Shown here: positions 12,501 to 24,500 of the stretch, piece by piece
Layout of the letters: each line of letters begins with the position of its first letter
Position numbering within the stretch: the stretch's first letter is position 1
Source: Owenia fusiformis
Taxonomy: Eukaryota; Annelida; Polychaeta; Sabellida; Oweniidae
DNA: 64,000 nt
Direction of reading: 5' to 3'
Assembly: GCA_903813345.2 (NCBI GenBank)
Contig: CAIIXF020000004.1
Coordinates: 18,277,513 to 18,341,512 of the forward strand
Notes under the pieces: generated by a model
Told to the model about the DNA's origin: nothing
Seen by the model: the letters and a program-made list of their open reading frames with translations, nothing else
The model's database searches: none
Program-made: the position numbers and the translations under genes

Positions 12501-15500
12501 ATATAAACCCATCAACTGGAAAATGCCATTACAGATGAAAAAACTATGGTTTTATCCCTAATACTGTTAATTTGAAAAACGGGTCCATAACATATAATGA
12601 TGACAATGAAAATGTTAAAATTAGGTACGCCAATGAAGTGAATTCAGAGCCAAAGACCCATCAACCCACTGGAATACCCACAAATCAAGTTTCATAGCCT
12701 TGCCCAAGTCGGTCTCTTTTACTGATCTTGATTTCTATTATGACCGCGTTGTACCAAAAAGAAAGCCACGTGCTTTACCGACCCAATGTTTTTGTCAGTA
12801 AAATTTTACCAATCAACGACGGCCCTACATTGCCGGACTAGGTCTTCGTGCATTTCCATCGCGAATTCAGTTTTGATTTTGAATCAACATTGAATTGCAT
12901 GATTGCATTTATACGAGTAGTAATGACTGCTTATATTCCAATGTACATTTAATAACATAATATATTGTAATTCTCAAGAAACACTCGATCAGATCAGATA
13001 ACATTTAGAATGATCAATCAGCCTGAAGTCACACGTCGTGTCCATGCGATCTTGTCAATCAATAAGGTTTCGTGATACCCTTAGGTAGCGTAGGTACTAT
13101 GGGAATCTCGGAACGGCTGAATAAACTTAGCATAATATCAGCGATGATGCATTGGATTGTACAAGGTGGTAATAATTCAAGATCATAAATAAATAAGTAA
13201 ATAAATACCGACTTGGGCAAGGCTACAAGTTTCAGAGCCATTAACATTCCTTAAAAGTGACAATGAGCAGTCAACAGATGAACCATCCGTAAATCTTGAT
13301 GATTTTGTCAGTTCAGCTGAACGAACCTACAGACTCCTTGAAACAAATGACCCAAATTCAAGAATAATATTACCTATTTACACTTTTTTGAAATCGTGGT
13401 AAGTGGAATCTTTCCAATTACCAATATATCATTATTATTGTTTTTGGACACTATGGATTAAAATATTAAAAATACACACTTTCAAAATGATTCAATTAAA
13501 ACTTAGCCAATCTGTTCACTGAATCCATTAAGAACGTCTACTAATCCACATGATACATCATAATTAAATTGCTTTTTTAAAGCGGATATTTTATACCATA
13601 ACCCCAAAAATATTATAAAATGCGTTGTATTTGTATTTTACTTCACACAGACATATTTGTGCACGTGAAATAATTATATTACTTGAATTTTTTATTCCCC
13701 ATTATAAGGTAAACCTATGGCAAATTATACATACCTTCTCACAGCTATGAGCGAGATGATAAAACTGGTCGAGTGAACTCGTTTGAGTTATCTATTCTCC
13801 GTCAAAATATCAGAGAATGTGTGTTTATAGCATAGCTTTGGGTTTGTAAATCAATGAAGTATGATATACACGGATGAGTAAATATAGATTATTTAAACAG
13901 AAGTGCAACATTCTTCCATTGAAAAGTACAGAGACTAGTACCCACGATACATTGCATATAAATGACTGCATCCACATAGATCGACTAGCCACAGTGTTGT
14001 AATCAAAATAACAAAGGAGTTGTTATTTTTGCTAAGTACAAGTTAATAAGTGCTTGTGGAATTGGTTTTAGTGCAACTTTAAGAGTCCTGATTATAATGA
14101 ACATTGATTATACCGGGTGATTATTTGCAAATATTGGTATTATACATTTTACTAACTGCAACAAAAATTATAAATGAGACATATATGTATATTAACATCA
14201 AGGTTTACTCGTATAATAAATACGTTATTTGACAGCAATTGAATAGACCTGTCAGATCAGATTCACCTTGAATAAAACAATAATTAGATCTTAGTTAAGT
14301 CTTCAAAGAGTATAATTTTGTCTAGTAACACCACGGATGATAAAATACGATATACTTTTCGATCTTTTTATATGAACGTGAACGACAATTTAGAATCTCA
14401 TTTCTATGAACAAATGTACTGAAACTTTTATAACCCTTTCAAAAGGAAGCCCAGTATCGTAAAGGCAACATGAAGGCTTGAAATGATGGCTGGATTTATT
14501 CCATCCGTAATGCTGTCACAGCACTGTGCATTGACAGCCTTTTGTTTTCAGTCCTATTGGCAAAACTGCCCTAATTCACGTCACCATACTAGTCAATGAG
14601 CAAAAGGGCAAACGCCTGACTTTTTATCTCGAGTTATGGATTTATGTGGCCTCATTGGCCTATCTGAGGTTCTAAAGCTATGTCTAAGCTACATCTTGAC
14701 ACTAAACTCAATAGGGGCCAAATATCTACTTTTTGAAATAATTGGTCAATTGTGACACTACCCCCTCTCTCTGCAGACACAAATTGAAATTCACAAAAAT
14801 GAAGGCAAAATTAATACGCCACTTGACTCGAAATTTTCCTTCAGATAACCCAAATAAACGCATTTTCAGAAGAAATGGCACGTTGTCATTGCAAAAAGAT
14901 TACAACTGTGCCTACATACTAGCTTACTGACTCGTCATGATCACAATTGTGTTGGGACTACATTTATTTTTGAATACTACTTTTTTCTATTCAGCGGAAG
15001 TGACGTATTAGGGCATTTTGGCCTAATAGCCACATCAAGGAGGATTGGCTCCCAGGATCGAAACTCGATATTTTCCAACAATGAAAACGTCGAAATGTCG
15101 TTATTTTCTGAAATTAAAACCGACTATAAATTCAAAATAAACAGTTCAAAAGATTCAAACCAATATCTCGATCATTTCTTGTGAGTTTTTGAATTTTTCG
15201 TTTCGAAATAAGACCAAAATTCACGATTTAAATGTTGAAGTGAACAAAATGGCGGCTGTTTGAATTCGAATTTTGTATTACGACATACCCATATATGGGA
15301 CAGAATATCGGTGGTGCACTCTGGGAGCCAATCCTCCTTGTAGCCACATGGTTGGATGATTTCTGGCTTTAAATTGCGTTTTTCCAATTTACTAGAGTTT
15401 TTCAAGTAGTTTTGTGCAGTTTAAGAATATTCTGACAGCAATTATTATCAGTTATGTCCCTATCATTGAATATATGCCTGAGGTCTGTCACCAATATAGC

Positions 15501-18500
15501 CCGAGCTTGCGAGGGTTATATTACGACAGACCGAAGGCATATATTCAATGATACGGACATAACTGTTGCATTACATACTTTTATATCATGGCTACGTTAT
15601 ATCAATGACGCCACATGCCTGTGTGCGAGTGAAATTAGGAAGAAATGAAACATGACGTCCCGATGACGTCATAAGATTGTCATGGTAAAAGGTTTGGCGG
15701 CTATACAGGAATATATAGCCGACCTTCAGCTCCATTGACTTCAATACAAATGCTTCGCTGGGTATGTAATACTGAAAAATATGGCTACTTCATTACCCCT
15801 GGGGTCATTTTTCCAAGAACCCAATGGTTTTCCTTTAAATTTGACTAGTTTTTCATTTACATCATGAAATCCACTGCCTGATGGTGACATTTTTCAGTAT
15901 CGTGTCAAGAAATTGAGTATTTTATTGCATATTGCGATTTTTAGCCAAAATCACTGAACCGTGAACCAGAAAATTGGACAACTTTGGCCCACTTTTTGGC
16001 AAAATCTTACTAAAATCATCACTTTTTCATACTTTATTCCATTCAACAACCTCCTGATTTGAAAAATGATGACAAATTTGATCAGTTTTGACTCTGGCCT
16101 AGAGAATTGGGACTTTTGAGATATTTTTAGCTCGAATGTAGTCATTCAGAGTGAACAAATACATCAAAAATTGACACTTAACTCACCAATTTCTGACTGC
16201 ACCCCCGATATGTACCTTCTTTCTATACTGGAAACCATAAGATGGAAAATTCAATCTTTATTATGAATAGCAACTCGTTGGCTTCCCCATTTACGACAAC
16301 AAATGACATTTAGGGGTCACTAAGGACAAAATTGTAGCCAAATATCGTCAAAATCAGTGGTTTTTGGGGTAAAAAGCGAAAACTGCTGATTCAGCAAAAG
16401 CATTAAATTTGTTCATGAAAATTCCCCTTTTTGCCTCCGTCCAAAATATGTTTCACACTAATAAACTTCAATTCTGGGCGATTCTGAGTAGTTTTAAAAA
16501 ATTTTGGTCACTTTCACATGTGACTAATAGGCAAAACTGCCCTAATTCACGTCACCATATAGCTAGTCAATGGGCAAAAGGGCAAACGCCTGACTTTTTA
16601 TCTCGAGTTATGGATTTATGTGGCCTCACTGGCCTATCTGAGGTTCTAAAGCTATGCCTAAGCTACATCTTGACACTGAACTCAATAGGGGCCAAACATC
16701 TACTTTTTATCGCACTTAGAAAAAGTGCTATATTGTCGTCGTCTTGTGCTGTTGGGCGGGCGTGCGGGCGTGCGGGCGTGCGACGGCACATAAACCAAAT
16801 CTTGTCATCAAATTTCCAGGATAACTGCTTACCTGTTCAACTTGAAATTTTTACAGATGCAAGAGCAGACTAGTACCAAGATCTGATTAGGTTAAGGGCA
16901 TGCTGGGTAAACTACGTGGCGGCCATTTTGAATTTTTCAACAAATCTTGTCATCAAAATTCCAGGAAAACCACTTATCCGTTCAACTTGAAATTTTTACA
17001 GATGCAAGAGCAGACTATAGCCAAGATCTGATTAGGTTTTGGGTATGCTGGCTGAATGACATGGTGGCCATTTTGAATTTTTCAATTTGGCGGCCATTTT
17101 GAATTTTTCAACTTGCTCCAAATTGACCCAATTTTTTTTTAAAAACATCTACAAGTTCTCAGAAGTTCAAATCTGACCTTAGATTTCAGATTTGACCTTT
17201 CGTTCACCTTCAGTGACCTTCAAAAGGTCAAAAAAGTTGATTTTCTAAATTGATATTTTGGATTTAAATTTAGGTCAGCTTAATTACAAAACACCTACTG
17301 AGGTCTGAAAAAGTGAAATATTCAAGGTCGAAGGTCAAGGTCATTAAACTAGGTCACAGACTTGACCTTTCATTCACCTTCAGTGACCTTGAAAAGGTCA
17401 AAAAAGTTGATTTTCTAAATTGATATTTTGGATTTAAATTTAGGTCAGCTTAATTACAAAAGACCTACTGATGTCTGAAAAAGTGAAATTTTCAAGGTCG
17501 AAGGTCAGGGTCATTAAACTAGGTCACAAATTATGTTATCCAAGTTTCTCAAAGTTTGAGACTACAAATCAATTCTTGTCATCAAAATTCCAAGAAAACC
17601 GCTAACCTGTTCAACTTGAAATTTTTACACATGCAATAGCAGACTAGTGCCAAGATCTGATTAGGTTAAGGGCATGCTGGGTAAACTACGTGGCGGCCAT
17701 TTTGAATTTTTCAACAAATCTTGTCATCAAAATTCCAGGAAAACCACTTATCCGTTCAACTTGAAACTTTTACAGATGCAAGAACAGACTATTGCCTAGA
17801 TCTGATTAGGTTTTGGGTATGCTGGCTGAATGACATGGTGGCCATTTTGAATTTTTCAATTTTGCAGCCATTTTGAATTTTTCAACTTGCTCCAAATTGA
17901 CCAATTTTTTTTTAAAAAAACATCTACAAGTTCTCAGAAGTTCAAATCTGACCTTAGATTTCAGATTTGACCTTTCGTTCACCTTCAGTGACCTTCAAAA
18001 GGTCAAAAAAGTTGATTTTCTAAATTGATATTTTGGATTTAAATTTAGGTCAGCTTAATTACAAAACACCTACTGAGGTCTGAAAAAGTGAAATTTTCAA
18101 GGTCGAAGGTCATCAAATTAGGTCACAAACAATGTTATCTAAATTTTCCCAAAGTTCAAGACTACAAATAAATTCTTGTCATCAAAATTGCAGGAAAACC
18201 GCTAACCTTGTCAACTTGAAATGTTTACAGATGTAAGAGCAGACTAGTGCCAAGGTCTGATTAGGTTTTGGCCATGCTTGGTTAATTGCATGGTAGACCA
18301 GTTTGCTCTTCAAAGTGCGATATTTATCACTGTGTGTCTTGTTGAAATAATTGGTCAATTGTGACACTACCCCCTCTCTCTGCAGACACAAATTGAAATT
18401 CACAAAAATGAAGGCAAAATTAATACGCCACTTGACTCGAAATTTTCCTTCAGATAACCCAAATAAACGCATTTTCAGAAGAAATGGCATGTTGTCATTG

Positions 18501-21500
18501 CAAAAAGATTACAACTGTGCCTACATACTAGCTTACTGACTCGTCATGATCACAATTGTGTTGGGACTACATTTATTTTTGAATACTACTTTTTTCTATT
18601 CAGCGGAAGTGACGTATTAGGGCATTTTGGCCATTGTTATCACAGCTCTGTGACAGCAATTCTGTGCTAGATCTGTCACAGCCGTAGCTATGGTCCTGTC
18701 TTAGCCATTGCTATTTACAGCAAAAGCCATTTTGAGGCTTGCGTATGATAAGATGATGGTCCAAACTTCTATCCTTTGTGATAAGCTCAACAATATGGGC
18801 ATTCGACATCACGCCATTAGATTGCATACTTGTTTAGAAACCAGGACATTTTAAGACTTCAATCTTTCTATTGATATATTGACTGAAAATATAATTGTTT
18901 ATATCGTGTGATCTGTAAAATGAAGCCTTCTGATGGGTCAGTTCTTGTGCTGTACCAATCTGTATTGCTATTGAGATTTCTACATTGATCATCTCCGTCG
19001 CAATAGTTAAAATATTGCTACGGAGGGGACATTCTCAGTAGCAATACAGATGATCAGACGATAAAAACGTTATAGAATAATTTGAAGTGCAATACAGGAT
19101 ATATTCTGCTCTCGATATTTTGTATTGGCACTCGACTTCGTCTCGATCCAATACGGAATTTCTCGAGCAGAATATATCCTGTATTGTACTTCAAATCATT
19201 CAATAACTTATAGTATTTGTTTATATGTCTATATATTATTATTCTAGCAACATGTAAACTTGGAAAAGAAGTATTTCAAGTTGGTAATTCAAAACAAACA
19301 AAATGTTTGACGTGTGAATGTACGAGTAAAGGTCTAAAATGCTCAGCTAGGCGGCGAGATGAATGCAAAAACGGCTGCGTTGATGGAAGTAAATTCCGCA
19401 GAGAGGGATCTAAGTGGACGCAAAATGACACAAAGAGTTGCCGTTGCAATAACAAAGGCAATATAATTTGCTCAGGTATATGGCATTATTTTTGCTTCTT
19501 TATTCATTAAATTCAAATATATTCGATATATGAAACATTCATATTCGCTAAATCATTTTTCCATTCGGTAAAAACGTTTATATGTTTGTTACAGCAAATT
19601 AAGTTTTCAAAATAGCCAATCACTTAATACTATGTGCATTAAATTACATATTTCATTCGTTAAATGATATGTTTTGCGTAAATTGTTATGGTATTCCTTA
19701 AGAGTAACACATTATATGCACAATATTGAATTTCTATTTGAACCCTACCGAAATAAGTTTGCCTATATTTACCAAATGGTTTATTTTTCTATGACATAGT
19801 TGATGCATTTTTACCGAAAGCTAATTTGCTATTTACCGAAAGCTAATTTGCTATTTACCGAATGCAATAAAGTAATATTCGATAACTTGCGTTGTTGTTC
19901 GATATTTTGTCACGTGACTTCGAGATTTTCAAAATGGCCGCGCAGCTATTCTACATCGTACAAATATATCATGTGACTGAAAGTCTCGTAAATAAACGAC
20001 AAATAACGAAATTTATCGAATGTGGCATTCGGTATTTACCGAATATTAATAATTTAAATACCGAATGTACAAATAATTAATTGAATTATATGTGCGTTAA
20101 GGAAAACAAATTGATTCGCTGCATCACACAAATACATGTATACATATCAAATGTGAATGTCAATACAAAGAACAAGTGAAATTATTTAGCGAATATAAAT
20201 TGTATAGATTATTACATTTGATAAAATAAAAAAACATTCGATAGATTGGGTAAAGGTTTGGTAAATTGTTTCTTTTATTTGGTATTTATGGAATATTAAT
20301 GTACCGAATAAAGAAGCAGTTTAAACACCATACAGGTACGTCACAATTATGAAATATTATATTGTTCTTATGAACTCTGTAATGATAGAGAACGTGAACG
20401 TTTTGGAAATTAAATGTTATCTTGAACATCATTTTAATAATAACGTTCTAGATTAATTTAATTCAACTCTCTAATTGTAATGTGTGTCCGGTTAATATCA
20501 ATTAGGAAAAACAAAAATGAAATATTTATGTATGAGTTTTATCGTATGATCTGTAAAGTGAAGCCTTCTGATTGGTCAGTTCTTGTGCTGTACCAATCTG
20601 TATTGCTACTGAGATTGTCCCCTTTAATCATCTCCGTCGCAATACAGAAAATATTGGTACGGAGGGGACAATCTCAGTAGCAATACAGAGGATCACACGA
20701 TAAAAACGTTATTGAATGATTTGAAGTGCAATACAGGATATATTCTGCCTCGATATTCTGTATTGGCACTCGACTTCGTCTCGATCCAATACGGAATTTC
20801 TCGAGCAGAATATATCCTATATTGCACTTCAAATCATTCAATAACTTATAATATTTGTCCTTACAGTTATTGTGGGTAAGTGGTCCGAATGGAGTAAGTG
20901 GACAAATAAATGTCCCGCGCAAGGAGGGGGTAAAAATATTCGTTATAGAATATGTGAAGACCAAGATGGCGACAAAGTAGACACTATGCATTGTGATGCT
21001 GGCAAGGATATCGACGTAAGACCATGCAGCTCAGCTCTTGGAGGAAGTATGTCACTCACATTTTACGGAAACTTCGCATTTAACAAAGCTATTTATCAAT
21101 GAAAATAATTTTTTCTACTTGTTGGATTCCTGAAACTTGGTATGCTTTAACAAAATACAGCATACTACTGTAAGTGTTGGATTGTGCTGTGCTCATTATT
21201 TTGCTGTGCTGTGCTCATTATTTTTTAAGTGTCTGGCCATTTTAGACTTCTTAAACTCCGACCTAGTAGTCCAATGAAGCATATGATTGAATGATCTGCG
21301 TTCTTTTGGTCATAGCCTTCCTCTTTGTATTTTTGATAACAGATGTTTGAATAATTCTATGATTTTAGTTGGATTCTCATATTCCCATGTATTCATATTT
21401 TATCCTTGTAAAACAAATAAAATATGACTTAACTAAAAATTCGAAATCATTGATTTTTGTAGGACGAAGGGGTACTGTAAATAAGAATACTAAGAGCAGT

Positions 21501-24500
21501 TTAATAGCCGAGTATGCCTGGGTTGTCTCCCTGTCCAAGAACGTGTCGTATAGTGGGGAGAAGTTGGGCCACTTCTGTGGGGGGACTATTCTCACGGCTC
21601 ATTGGATAATTACTGCTGCTCACTGCCCCTGTGGAATTGGAAGTCCGTGTTGTGATGAAAATAGCGAAGGCGTTCTCACCTTCAAGTAAGTACACATTCA
21701 TTGATTGTTAAGTATATGAAAATAGCCTTTGAAAAGGCATATTGGCCTCTCATCACAAGTCACAAGTCAAATAACGTTTTGCGACCTCTCCCTCTACCCT
21801 AAAGACAAGTGAAAATGTTAGTATAACAAAACTTTGTCAACCCGCGAAAATTAAAATGGGCTTCTTTTTGATTTTGACTGTTCTTTTTGACTAGTGCTCT
21901 CAAAAATGCATGCAGTTTCAAGATATTGAAAATATTGATATATTTCCCATGACATTAATGTCGATGGACTAAGCCTTTATTAGTTCTGTTGATAACATCC
22001 TTGTTCTTCTTCTTCCCTTTTGTGGTTTCCCTTAAATGTCTGACTTATTTTAGTGAAGAAAAATGTGATACAAGCACTTGGGAAGTAACAGCCGGAGAAA
22101 TTCAGCTCAATCGTCCTAATCCTGAACAAGTCAGGGGAGTCATGAAAATTGTAATTCACCACGACTATGTAACCAACCTAGGCAATGATACAGCGTTAAT
22201 ACGACTGGACACCCCGTTTGACTTCTCCGAATTCAAGGTGCAACCATCTTGGATTCCTTCCAGTATATGTACGGGCTTTATGAGTGAGCAGTGTGTCGAG
22301 CATCTACAACTGGCCGAGCACCAAGATTGTGAGGTGATCGGTTGGGGAAGCTTTACGAGTATGTGCACGCTTATTTTGTTTGAATGTGGGCCCAAGGAAG
22401 AACTTATTGCAATCGCTGAGTTTTGATCACAAGTGGGACAGTTTTTTTGTGAAAGGGCTAATCTTCATTTCGGCTCCCGTGTCATCTTCGCACGCTCGGT
22501 TTCCCGTCATTTTTTAGAAATTATTGAATTCTCACACAAGTTTAAATAAAGGAAAGATGGGTTTATAATGTTCTAAATCGCAACCTGATAAAAATAACAA
22601 ATTCCGTTCTGAAATCAAGCCCCCTCTCCACTTCTACAATCCTCTTTTTCCTAACATTGTTTAAACTTTACTAAATCCCCTATATATTTAGAGATGCGTA
22701 GTCTGAAAGCGTTCATCAGCGATTGGGACAATGAGACATACACTGCAGATACTGAGGGAATCAAAGGAAGTCAGCCCTGCTCGGTTAGTGTGCACACCCA
22801 ATCCATGTAGATAAACATTTAGATTTTGAAAAATACTTTATAGTATCTAGAGTGATAGCAATACTGTGACTGAACTCACAATGATGAAGGAGGTCTTTTT
22901 ATGTATTTTTTGAAATCAAAATAAGTGTAGTGATGCAGGTTTCAGTTTGACAATGAAACAATTGTTACAAACATAGCTCCATCTTTTTTAAGCCATGGAT
23001 TTTAGTTAACGAATAATCTCTTCTGTAGAAATATGGAGATGGTTCATCAGTTCTGACGTCGCGAACTACGCACCGTGCACTCGAACCACGATTCTCACAT
23101 CGTGAACGTAAAATCTTTAGTCGCGCACCACTATTTATCGTGGTTCGAGTGCAAGGAACGTAGTTCGCTTCGTCAGAACTGATGTTCGCGTTGGTGGAGT
23201 TCTAGGAGGCCTGATTATTAAATAGCGAACTGAAAGTTTAATAGCTGCAATTTCCAAAATGATGTGACCTATTGCCACATGCTGAATGTTTCAGGGCGAC
23301 AGCGGGGGACCCCTGATGTGTACGCCTCAGAACGAGAAGATCAAAGTCTTGATAGGCATAATGAGCAGGTTAACTATGAACACAGAATGTGGTGGTAACA
23401 ACCAGGGCTTTACTATTCACACAGCTGTTCCTTACTACCTGCCATGGATAAGAGACGAACTAACAGGTGAGAATATAAGTATATGAAATGAGCAAGTTAA
23501 CTATGAACACAGAATGTGATGGTAACAACCAGGGCTTTACTATTCACACAGCTTTTCCTCACTACCTGCCATGGATAAGAGACGAACTAACAGGTGAGAA
23601 TATAAGTATATGAAATGAGCAAGTTAACTATGAACACAGAATGTGATGGTAACAACCAGGGCTTTACTATACACACAGCTGTTCCTTACTATCTGCCATG
23701 GATAAGAGACGAACTAACAGGTGAGAATATAAGTATATGAAATGAGCAAGTTAACTATGAACACAGAATGTGATGGTAACAACCAGAGCTTCACCATTCA
23801 CACTACCTGCCATAAGAGACAAACTAACAGGCCTTTACCAGAGCATACCTCTCATTACTTACGTGACACTGCCATCATAATTGCAATATTTTGATTATTT
23901 GCACATAAACCAAACTGCTGTACGATTCAGGCAGAGGTGGGGAGGGCTGGGATGATACATTCTCCAAAGAGCCTTGGACTGCCTCACTGTGGAAATCTAA
24001 GAGTTATTATGGCGAGCCCATTGGTTACTTTTGTGGAGGAGTCATCATAACTGAAACATATTTGCTGACGTCATCATCCTGTCTGTGCCTCCTAAATAAT
24101 TACTGTTGCGATGAAGCAAACCAGTTTTTGTGAGTGACCTTCTTTTTTGAAACTATTTAATTGATATTTTGGTGATGCTTATGTTGAAAACGGACATATT
24201 TTTAGAACACAGTTTGGAAAATATCCCTGTATGAGAAAATGCTCATGATGTAAATCTCATGGATTGTGATTTTTCACTTTCAATGGGTACATGAAGATGT
24301 CAAATTTCCCTTAACGTTGCTCTGCTGAAATGTGTGTATTTCTTACAGACATGATAAATGTGACCTGGACGACTGGTGGGTGCAAATAGGCCAATGTAAA
24401 CTTGAAGACCTTACGAATCCCTTCCTCACCAGGCGGATCAGATCCCCAGTAATCCATGAGTTCTACACTAATCCGGAGACAGGAGAACCCTTGAACGACA

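Larger units (their letters stand above)
19248..21046 (+). other. Exons 3-4: VWC-like module and first TSP1
   Basis: Exon 3 (19248-19475, residues about 102-177) is Cys-rich with two VWC-like halves (TCKLG...KCLTCECTSKGLKC and GCVDGSKFRREG...SCRCNNKGNIIC). Exon 4 (20867-21046, residues about 178-237) is a thrombospondin type 1 repeat: KWSEWSKW, RYRICED and VRPCSS. The first Cys is shifted a few residues from the standard place. Both exons are phase 1-1. Confidence 0.75.
21463..23466 (+). other. Exons 5-8: S1 serine protease domain 1, catalytic triad intact
   Basis: Residues about 238-501. His57 in TAAHC (exon 5), Asp102 in GNDTALIRL (exon 6), Ser195 in CSGDSGGPL (exon 7/8 junction), and VIGWG before it. 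Two oddities. The usual activated N-terminus (IVGG) is replaced by R-R-G-T-V-N, so classical zymogen activation is doubtful. Residue 189, six before the catalytic Ser, is Gln rather than Asp (SQPC-S-GDS), so trypsin-like Arg/Lys specificity is not predicted. Intron phases 1,2,1,0,1. Confidence 0.82.

Noticed and set aside
14742-18539. Two near-identical 62-codon open frames (14742-14930 and 18351-18539)
   Set aside because: Both lie inside copies of the same interspersed repeat and lack any recognisable motif; similarity is explained by the repeat.
23488-23741. Copies 2-3 of the 127-bp unit as extra coding exons
   Set aside because: They have good donors but no 3' splice site before them, and joining them would cross an in-frame stop.
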